NCBI GenBank assembly: GCA_001275005.1
Contig: JWZX01000497.1
Coordinates: 1-11,700 of the forward strand
DNA from: Chrysochromulina tobinii
Taxonomy: Eukaryota; Haptophyta; Prymnesiales; Chrysochromulinaceae
Direction of reading: 5' to 3'
DNA length: 11,700 bases
Within the stretch, counting starts at the first letter, position 1, and every line of letters starts with the position of its first letter. The notes below the pieces were generated by a model. That model saw only the letters and a program-made list of their open reading frames with translations. It searched no databases and was not told where the DNA came from. Below, piece after piece: positions 6,540 through 11,700 of the stretch. The position numbers and the translations under genes were made by a program.

Positions 6540-7527
6540 GGATTGAGCCGTCGGCCGCCTCGTTGGGGGTGATGCCGTCGTGGCTGTGGACGTGGACGTA
6601 GAGCACGGCGCGGTGACGTTGCTCGAGGCGGGATATGTTGCCCAGCTCGTTGTCTCGGTAGCGTGCCGTTTTGGACGACACCGTGCGCCCGGGGAACGCG
6701 TGGCCTGCTTGCATTCCGCTAAGGCAGTCGGTCACAAAAACAGTGACCGTACCGACGGTGGTGGCAAGTTGGTCGTGAAAGGCGGCAAGTTCGGCCTCGT
6801 ACGAGTGGCGCTCAAAGGTGTCGGCGAAGACGTCGAGCTGCCCTCCCACGACAGTACGCCCTAGGACCTCGGCAGCTACTGAGACGCAAGCCCGACTAAC
6901 CACTTTGTTGCCCGAGTCAGGGTCGACTGCTTTGGACCCGTCCGTCGGGACAAAGTGGGTGACTGGGTACTCGGATTCGAGAACCAGAAGCTTGTCAAAG
7001 ACGAATCGGCACTCCTTGGCCTTGAGCTCCTTGTGGGCGCGTGCGCAAATCTCGTGACATTCCCACCAGAAGCGCGCGGCTAAGGGGCAATCAGGGTGAA
7101 ACGGGTTACCGCGAAGCCGGCCGGAGTCGTCGAAAGTGTAAGCAAGGCGGACCCGACATAGCCACGCCTCCCCCCTTCCGATCCACACTTGATGGTAGCC
7201 CCCTTGGGTCCGTTGCCTCCACTCCCGTTCGTCCGGCTTCAGCTTGGAGTCGTACGAGAAAATGACTCGGCGCGTAGACCCGTCGAGGTCGAGTTGAGTT
7301 GGTCCCGCAGTGCCGTGAGGAAGGGGAGCAGGTGGTGCTGAGGTGCCGAGAAGGGCGGAGAAGGCCTCCTGCAGCTCTCCGGCGCGCGCTCCGTCGAGTT
7401 CCCGTCCCGACTTCTCTATCGCGGTGTGCCCATCTCTATGACTCAGAGCGCAATCCTCATTGCTTACCCCAAAGAGGTTCGGTCTGCGGTCGGAAACCAT
7501 CTCTTCAGGGCGGACGCTCTCAGTCAT
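6532..7527 (-). CDS. LINE RNase H domain
   Basis: The 331-codon frame carries a complete type I RNase H core: D196 in VPTDGS, E246 in SYEAELAAF, D267 in VFVTDCLSG, H316 in HVHSHDGITPNEAAD and D326. RNase H removes RNA from RNA-DNA hybrids during reverse transcription. The preceding 100 residues (FSYDSKLKPDEREWRQ, FHPDCPLAARFWWECHEICA) look like a genuine connecting domain. The first 35-40 codons (upstream of about 7420) overlap the opposite-strand ORF and look unlike protein, so the true frame probably enters near 7420. The frame closes at TAG (6532-6534) just past NEAAD, while homologous frames normally continue. Continuation is in the -1 related frame starting at 6539, so a small indel is likely. 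Confidence 0.8.
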   Translation of the reverse strand: MTESVRPEEMVSDRRPNLFGVSNEDCALSHRDGHTAIEKSGRELDGARAGELQEAFSALLGTSAPPAPLPHGTAGPTQLDLDGSTRRVIFSYDSKLKPDEREWRQRTQGGYHQVWIGRGEAWLCRVRLAYTFDDSGRLRGNPFHPDCPLAARFWWECHEICARAHKELKAKECRFVFDKLLVLESEYPVTHFVPTDGSKAVDPDSGNKVVSRACVSVAAEVLGRTVVGGQLDVFADTFERHSYEAELAAFHDQLATTVGTVTVFVTDCLSGMQAGHAFPGRTVSSKTARYRDNELGNISRLEQRHRAVLYVHVHSHDGITPNEAADGSIHA

Positions 7528-8202
7528 GATGACATCTACGCTCGAGCCAAGGTGCTCCTAAGTGCGATTGAGAATGGCGCGTCGTGTGAGTCTTGGCTTC
7601 GACAGCAGCCCCCAGGTCAGGTGCGCAACTCATCCTTACTCACGAACATCTGGATCTCGCCTTCTACTACCTTCAATTTGGCGGCGTTTGCGCGCGAGCA
7701 AGTGGCTCGAGCGAGGTGGCTCGCTGGCGCTCAGCCCCACCTCATCTCCTTCGTCGAGACCTTAAACGGCCTCATGCAGGAAGGGGATCGCGACGCCGAA
7801 CTCACGGCCAAGTCGTACGTACTGCAAGACTACGAAGGTGCTTCGAGGCGGGCCAAGGTGGAATGGGCTCGACGCACGCAGGCGCAAGTCATCAACTTGC
7901 AGCACGACGGCGTGCGCATGCGCTTCCCCTTCGACTTGCACCTTGAGACGGCACTTCTACGGATTTCGGACGCGTGCTCGGCTGCTCTTGGGTACAAGCA
8001 GGTAGTCTGCGTTAAACAATCACCTAAGGGCAACTCGCTGCTCGATCGCCTTCAACCTTCAATCCTACCTCCCGCCACCCCTCAGCGCCCCCCTACAGTG
8101 TTCACCCCTTCTGTGACTCTTGACTGCCTGCTGAGCTGTCGGAAAACTGATGGCGTCATCCAAGTCGTGACTGACCTCCTGGAGAGCAGCGTCACGTACT
8201 AG
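7426..8202 (+). CDS. Opposite-strand ORF, possible family A-like polymerase palm fragment
   Basis: This is an open frame of 258 codons lying antisense inside the LINE. No long minus-strand frame covers its centre, and it reads as a well-formed protein, so I take it as the coding strand here. Seen: a helical N-terminal half, then AELTAKSYVLQDYEGASRRAK (helix), QVINLQHDGVRMRF (H160-D161, between two strands), HLETALLRISDACSAALG (helix) and YKQVVCVKQ (strand). The order helix, strand, HD turn, strand, helix, strand matches the motif C region of family A DNA polymerases, which have HDE there. A relation to the transposon-virus (TV-Pol) branch is possible. Motifs A and B are not recognised, so at most this is a fragment. 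It could instead be an inverted LINE segment or an unrelated nested element. Confidence 0.4.
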   Translation: MPISMTQSAILIAYPKEVRSAVGNHLFRADALSHDDIYARAKVLLSAIENGASCESWLRQQPPGQVRNSSLLTNIWISPSTTFNLAAFAREQVARARWLAGAQPHLISFVETLNGLMQEGDRDAELTAKSYVLQDYEGASRRAKVEWARRTQAQVINLQHDGVRMRFPFDLHLETALLRISDACSAALGYKQVVCVKQSPKGNSLLDRLQPSILPPATPQRPPTVFTPSVTLDCLLSCRKTDGVIQVVTDLLESSVTY

Positions 8203-8378
8203 GCGAGAACAAGTGAAAGGGTCGGGGCCGAGGGCGTACTCACGGCTGTATCGAACGAATCCGGCGGCGACGAGCCTCGCGCCGCGCTCAGAATGCACGT
8301 AGGATATGGGTAGACTGCGAAGGTGCGAGCTCGACGGGTGTTCCTTGCTAGCCGCGAGAAGCCCTCGCACTTCGGAAG
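8203..8378 (-). pseudogene. LINE spacer in a shifted frame after the RT stop
   Basis: After the RT frame stops at TAG (8379-8381), the +1-related minus frame is open from about 8409 to 8065. It reads protein-like up to about 8200 (SYVHSERGARLVAAGFVRYS, then REYALGPDPFTCSRLV) and becomes low-quality further on, where it is antisense to the + strand ORF. I take it as continuation of the LINE protein after a small indel, ending at the junction with the opposite-strand block. Confidence 0.35.
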
Positions 8379-10655
8379 CTACAGTGGTGCCGGGGTGACG
8401 GCCAGGCACTCCGGCATTTGGGGATAGTAGGAGAGCGCGGAGGGCGGTGGCGTGAATGACGCATTCGATGGTGGTGGTGACGGGCCCACGGCGGCGTTCA
8501 AGCCACGCGGACCAATCGTGAAGGCGGTTCTGGCGGTCGCGTAAATGGATCCACGCTCCATTGCAGCGGACGGGGTGTCTGAGCTATCGCCGACGAGGAT
8601 GGCTGTAATCGCTTTGGCGTAGAGGCAAGCGGACCAGAAGTTGTCGACCGCCGTGCAGGTTGATCCGCTGGGAAGGTTCTTGAGCACTGCAGGCGCAAGC
8701 TCCCCGTACTTTCGAAGGTGGTACTTCAACAGAGCCCGGTCTATCATCCTGTGAAAGGAAAGACCATGCTGGTCGTCCGTAAAGTTGATAAAGGCGCTAT
8801 CGGGCAATAGCTGGATGGCTGCCCGCAGGGTATTGACGTCGACGGTCACCCGGAGGAGCGCTGCAAGCTTATGACCGCCGTCTCCACTACGCTTTCGCTG
8901 GGCAAGATCGGCGAGTGGCAATTGTCGGACGAGCCCATACTCTGCAGGGGCGTAAGGAGGGATGATCCCATCGGCAGCATCCGCCATTGCCCACCCCCGT
9001 CGCCCTGGCACAGGCGCTACATGGCACGCAATGATAGCCCCAAGGAGGACTGCGAGTTCACGCCGAGCCTCACTCGCCCCGAGCTCGACTGCCCGTGGGT
9101 GCGCTGAAAGGATGTCATCGACGCCTAAGAAATCCCCATGAGTCTCGTCGCACAGGTTAGCGAGTTCAGCTATGCCGCCAGCGGCGAGTATGGGGCAGAA
9201 AGTGACGCCCTTGGCGCGTAGCCGCGAGTAGAGGGGCCCGTGCCAAAGTCCGACCCAGTCCTCAGGGTATCCCGGCCAGCGCTCTGCGCGGAGGGGGGAC
9301 CATTCCGCGAAGTGACAATCAACCAGCGGGAGATAACCAGCACCAAGCTGACAAAGGATCCACATAGGGCGCTCGATGACGTTGTCCAGACGGAGGAATT
9401 CAGAGACGGGGCCAAGGAGGATGCCTTGAGGCCCGAAGGTAAGCTGGCGAAGGCCGTAGGTCCACAGAACTCGAGCGACGGCATGGTGGGCACGATCGGC
9501 GGCTGGTGTATGGACGGGCGATGCCAGTGCGTTGACAAGAGTCATGGCCGCTGCCGCCATCAAGGCCGGCCATACGTGGGCAGTGCCGTAGCCGGAGACG
9601 AAGGCAGCGGGGCCTGCGACGTTGACAAAGAAATGCGCCAGGTCGTCGTTGGCCGGCGCAGTAATCCCTCCCGGTTGGGCGTGGAGTTGGATGCGTGGCG
9701 ATGAGTACGAGCGCCGCGGGCCCTTGACTCCCGCGCCTTGAAAACATTTTCGGCTCGCAGGTCCCAACCTTCCCTCGATATCTTCAAAAGATCCCCCGAA
9801 GCAGGTGCCGTAGAAGAAAGCATTCCCGTACACGCCCAGACCAGCACACCCGGTGGCTATTCTCCTGCTCGTGTGAGAAGTCGTAGCTTGAGCTCCACAT
9901 GCCGAGATCTTTGTTTTGAGGGTGGCGAGGCCAATATTGTTGTGGTTTCCATCCATGCGCGTCGCCATACCGCAGTACAGATAGTGTTCGCTGATGAGAA
10001 GGTTGGGGATGAGGCGAGGGGGGTCATTCGGCCGAAGCCCCGCAATGAAGAAGTCCTTTTGCGTTTCAGTGGGGACAAGGGTTCCGTTGCGTGCTCGCTT
10101 GTACTCGAGCGCCTGCACCACCGTCTTGTCCTTGCCCTTGATGTTGAGCTGACAGTCAGTTATGCGGCTCCAGATGGACCAGAAAACCGTAACTCTCTGA
10201 AGGAAGTCAGCGTCCCCCGTAGCGTTTGCCGCGTCGTCCACGAAAACCAACATGCCTAATTCTAGTCCAGCTCCGTCCGGTGCGAAGGCCGAGTAGCCGG
10301 AGACCTTAAGCTCAAGTGCCTGAGCGATAGTGTCCATCATGATTTTACACGCTTCGGGCGACCCTTGCGCACCCTGGAGGAAGCCGCGCAAGATTGGGAA
10401 TGGGTCGGTCGCACCAAACGCCGTCTCATACCGCCCTTGCGCCACGCCGTGCTTCCAGTTATCCACGAGCCCTCGAAGAGCCCGTAGCGCAGCCTCAGGA
10501 ACACCAATGTGACGCATTGCCATAGCGGCGGCCGTGCGGGAGAATGACATGAAGCACTTCGTGAGGTCGACATAAAGGACATAAAGAGGTTTGCGCCGTG
10601 CGAGGGCGTCGTCGATGCACAGATGTAGGGCGAATGCTTGCTCAGTGCATCCTCG
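8379..10655 (-). CDS. LINE reverse transcriptase, N-terminally truncated
   Basis: This open frame of 758 codons is uninterrupted from an upstream TAA (10656-10658) to TAG (8379-8381); the first ATG is at 10550. Numbering from 10655: RGCTEQ (1-6, end of motif 2), LYVLYVDLTKCFMSFSR with catalytic D30 (motif A), LRGFLQGAQGSPEACK (motif B, about 89-104), MLVFVDDAANA with D140 and D141 (motif C), DCQLNIKGKDKT (motif D) and YLYCGMATR (motif E). A thumb-like helical region follows, then about 480 residues of conserved-looking but unnamed sequence. The fingers and endonuclease are missing. Motif A has M where most LINEs have the second D of AFD. The length without stops suggests recent mobility or purifying selection up to a late break. 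RT copies element RNA at the target site. Confidence 0.85.
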   Translation of the reverse strand, partial: RGCTEQAFALHLCIDDALARRKPLYVLYVDLTKCFMSFSRTAAAMAMRHIGVPEAALRALRGLVDNWKHGVAQGRYETAFGATDPFPILRGFLQGAQGSPEACKIMMDTIAQALELKVSGYSAFAPDGAGLELGMLVFVDDAANATGDADFLQRVTVFWSIWSRITDCQLNIKGKDKTVVQALEYKRARNGTLVPTETQKDFFIAGLRPNDPPRLIPNLLISEHYLYCGMATRMDGNHNNIGLATLKTKISACGAQATTSHTSRRIATGCAGLGVYGNAFFYGTCFGGSFEDIEGRLGPASRKCFQGAGVKGPRRSYSSPRIQLHAQPGGITAPANDDLAHFFVNVAGPAAFVSGYGTAHVWPALMAAAAMTLVNALASPVHTPAADRAHHAVARVLWTYGLRQLTFGPQGILLGPVSEFLRLDNVIERPMWILCQLGAGYLPLVDCHFAEWSPLRAERWPGYPEDWVGLWHGPLYSRLRAKGVTFCPILAAGGIAELANLCDETHGDFLGVDDILSAHPRAVELGASEARRELAVLLGAIIACHVAPVPGRRGWAMADAADGIIPPYAPAEYGLVRQLPLADLAQRKRSGDGGHKLAALLRVTVDVNTLRAAIQLLPDSAFINFTDDQHGLSFHRMIDRALLKYHLRKYGELAPAVLKNLPSGSTCTAVDNFWSACLYAKAITAILVGDSSDTPSAAMERGSIYATARTAFTIGPRGLNAAVGPSPPPSNASFTPPPSALSYYPQMPECLAVTPAPL

Positions 10656-10940
10656 TTAAGGCGTGGATCCGGCTGGCTCCAGCGCCATCCGGGTTAACCG
10701 GATAGTGGCTATTTTGCCATCTGGTAGATACAGATAGCTGGTGTGGGTGGTCCAGGTAGATCCAGATACCGTAAAAAAGTCTTCGGATATTTCGGATAGT
10801 CAGATATCCGGATACCGGTACAGTACTGTACCGGTACACGTGCGCACCGCTTCACCGCGCGATGCTGGCAGGCTTTCGCGCTTCGCTGCCGTCGGCTGTG
10901 CTCGCCGCCACGCTTCTTCGCGACGCGGGCGCTGCCAGTG
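10656..10940. repeat. Probable hAT terminal/subterminal repeat region
   Basis: No gene is seen. Composition drops to AT-richer DNA with repeated GATAC/GGATA/GATATCC words: CAGATACC (10773-10780), GGATAT (10785-10790), GGATAGT (10794-10800), GATATCCGGATACCGG (10803-10818). Inverted arms CGGATAT (10784-10790) and ATATCCG (10804-10810) and the palindrome below lie inside it. Dense short direct and inverted repeats are typical of hAT subterminal regions bound by their transposase, and hAT coding relics follow. The exact terminal inverted repeat and 8-bp duplication were not identified. Confidence 0.4.
10813..10836. repeat. 24-bp perfect palindrome
   Basis: The half-arm is TACCGGTACAGT (10813-10824) followed by its exact reverse complement (10825-10836), with no spacer. 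GGTAC words are nested inside each arm. It could form a cruciform or bind a dimeric protein. It sits in the subterminal-like region next to the hAT relics. Confidence 0.85.
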
Positions 10941-11355
10941 CTCGCCCGCAACCAGCTTCCAGCATTGAGCGTCGCGTCTCCACTGGTGGTCAGCACTACT
11001 AATCGGGAGCCAGCCAACTATGTGTTGCGCTTGCTCGCTGCTGGCTCGCTGCTTGCTGCACTTGTCCAGCCGGAGGCGGCGGAGTGTGGGGGCACAAAGC
11101 GCAAAAAGGGCACTGTGGTGGAGGAGTTTTACGAAGTCGATTGCATTAAGGCGCGCCGCATTGTCAAAGGAGGTCGAGCGCATCGACCGCTTCAAGGAGC
11201 TCCTCGCCAAGCGCGCCAAGGAGACCCCCGAGGACTCAGAGGCTTTCTGACTACACCCGTACAAGGACCAGCTGCTCGAAAGCGCCAGGGCACTAGCGCG
11301 CGAGCAAATCCTCGACTGGCAGCTCCACGGGCCGGACGAGCACCTGGAAGTCTGA
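10941..11355 (+). pseudogene. Decayed + strand coding relic, possibly hAT N-terminal part
   Basis: Two frames read protein-like in series. One covers about 11080-11165 (TKRKKGTVVEEFYEVDCIKA). The next, from about 11160, reads SKEVERIDRFKELLAKRAKE, TPEDSEAF, then a TGA (11248-11250), then continues in the same frame as HPYKDQLLESARALAREQ and ILDWQLHGPDEHLEV to a TGA at 11353-11355. The charged helical character continues across the stop, so this looks like a pseudogene with one frame change and one nonsense codon. Its family is not recognised. Position and strand suggest the N-terminal side of the hAT transposase whose C-terminus lies at 11531-11668. Confidence 0.4.
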
Positions 11356-11533
11356 GGTCATTTTGGAGCCCAGTGAGATCCTGGATGCCAGAAGTGGACC
11401 GATGGAAGTAGCCGACGATGCCCTTGCAGCGCGAGAAGGTGTCCACGATGACGGCCGCGCCAGTGTAGTTCTTGACAGAGAGCTCAATTGTGTGGTCGGC
11501 GCAGAATCCGCCATCGAAGCCCACCCAGCCCGG
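11351..11533 (-). pseudogene. hAT transposase core fragment, inverted block
   Basis: On the minus strand from 11533 the frame reads PGWVGFDGGFCADHTIELSV, then KNYTGAAVIVDTFSRCKGIV, then GYFHRSTSGIQDLTGLQNDL. This matches the hAT transposase segment CxxH-T-hydrophobic-L-V-K followed by the K-I-V-x-x-F-x-x-S-T segment. The CxxH pair is C and H of FCADHTIEL. An in-frame TAA (11534-11536) lies directly upstream, and recognisable homology ends near 11351, exactly where the + strand relic ends. The block is about 183 bp and points against both flanks. Confidence 0.7.
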
Positions 11534-11668
11534 TTAGCGCCCGGCCTCGTCGCTGCGGGCGTTGAGCGTATGTTCTCGAAGGCGGGCAAGCTCCATGGCG
11601 CAGACAAGGCTCCCCAAGAGGATGGGACCCTCGAGCACTGCCTCTTTGCCTCCGCCAACACCGAGTAG
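11531..11668 (+). pseudogene. hAT transposase C-terminal dimerisation motif
   Basis: The + frame ending at TAG (11666-11668) reads APGLVAAGVERMFSKAGKLH, then GADKAPQEDGTLEHCLFASA, NTE. This is the conserved hAT C-terminal signature: (S/V)ER-hydrophobic-FS-x-AG, then a TxE-x-x-LF-A-x-N ending. Upstream codons in the same frame (about 11363-11525) are antisense to the inverted hAT block and are not part of this protein. The fragment is too short to act alone and needs the RNase H-like core, of which only part remains, inverted. Confidence 0.75.
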
Positions 11669-11700
11669 GGATGAGAGAGCACGCACGAGCGGAGCAAGAG

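Larger units (their letters stand above)
4753..10655 (-). mobile_element. Non-LTR retrotransposon (LINE, RT + RNase H), incomplete and broken
   Basis: The element is read on the minus strand. The parts in order are reverse transcriptase (10655-8379), a short frame-shifted spacer (to about 8200), RNase H (about 7420-6532), a Cys/His-rich tail (6539-4968), a 3' UTR and a hexamer tandem tail (4753-4776). RT followed by RNase H, a Cys/His tail and a short tandem 3' end fits I-like LINEs. The RT fingers and endonuclease are missing: an in-frame TAA (10656-10658) lies immediately upstream of the RGCTEQ motif. A 258-codon ORF on the opposite strand sits between RT and RNase H. Frame changes and a TAG show the copy is not autonomous. 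No LTRs were noticed. I did not find a target-site duplication by eye. Confidence 0.8.
10700..11700 (+). mobile_element. Rearranged hAT-family DNA transposon, right end beyond the window
   Basis: The boundaries are approximate. It groups the subterminal-like repeats (about 10700-10840), the + strand relic, the inverted CxxH block and the + strand C-terminal motif. hAT elements move by cut and paste using an RNase H-fold transposase. This copy lacks most of the catalytic domain and cannot encode an active enzyme. The last 32 bp (11669-11700) show nothing identifiable, and a right terminal repeat is not in view. Confidence 0.55.

Noticed and set aside
9240-10259. Long + strand ORFs opposite the reverse transcriptase
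   Set aside because: Antisense to a frame with unmistakable RT motifs; no protein-like features of their own.
11363-11525. N-terminal half of the + strand ORF that ends in the hAT C-terminal motif
   Set aside because: It is the reverse complement of the inverted hAT core block, so only the part after about 11531 is real hAT coding.

Overview
The window looks like nuclear DNA of a GC-rich unicellular eukaryote. The evidence is a GT-AG spliced secreted or membrane gene, spread-out genes on both strands, and LINE-type and hAT-type mobile elements. A microalga such as a haptophyte is a reasonable guess from base composition and style, but nothing here fixes the lineage. I saw no rRNA, tRNA or CRISPR array by eye.

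Left part (1-4752), host-like. A two-exon gene (229-486 joined to 673-2391, + strand) encodes a 658-residue protein. It has a signal peptide, a large extracytoplasmic domain, about five membrane spans and several cysteine clusters. It is followed by about 750 bp of untranslated or intergenic DNA with a GCC repeat, GT-rich stretches and an AT island. A small + strand gene (3138-3527) encodes a protein of unknown function built from four copies of a P-hydrophobic-RLGNYL-like motif. A convergent minus-strand gene (3874-4710) encodes a pyroglutamyl-peptidase I-like (C15) enzyme with its Glu/Cys/His triad intact.

Middle part (4753-10655), a minus-strand non-LTR retrotransposon (LINE). In element order it has a reverse transcriptase (motif A onward, FVDD box), a spacer, an RNase H domain with a full D-E-D-H-D set, a Cys/His-rich tail, a 3' UTR, and a terminal hexamer tandem tail (4753-4776). 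The copy is broken: there are frame changes near 8379 and 6539, an in-frame TAG at 5331-5333, and its 5' end is missing. Its 3' tail stops only 42 bp upstream of the ATG of the peptidase gene, so it sits in that gene's promoter or 5' leader. Between the RT and RNase H parts lies a 258-codon ORF on the opposite strand (7426-8202). Its LQHDGV motif and the helices around it resemble the motif C region of family A-like DNA polymerases; this is tentative.

Right part (about 10656-11700), a rearranged hAT transposon. There is an AT-richer stretch with GATAYCCGG-type repeats and a 24-bp perfect palindrome. It is followed by decayed + strand coding, a minus-strand block with the hAT CxxH region, and a + strand hAT C-terminal dimerisation motif. 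The middle hAT block is inverted relative to its flanks. Both mobile elements therefore carry an opposite-strand block inside otherwise collinear coding. Whether this is real rearrangement, nested insertion or assembly error is the main open question.
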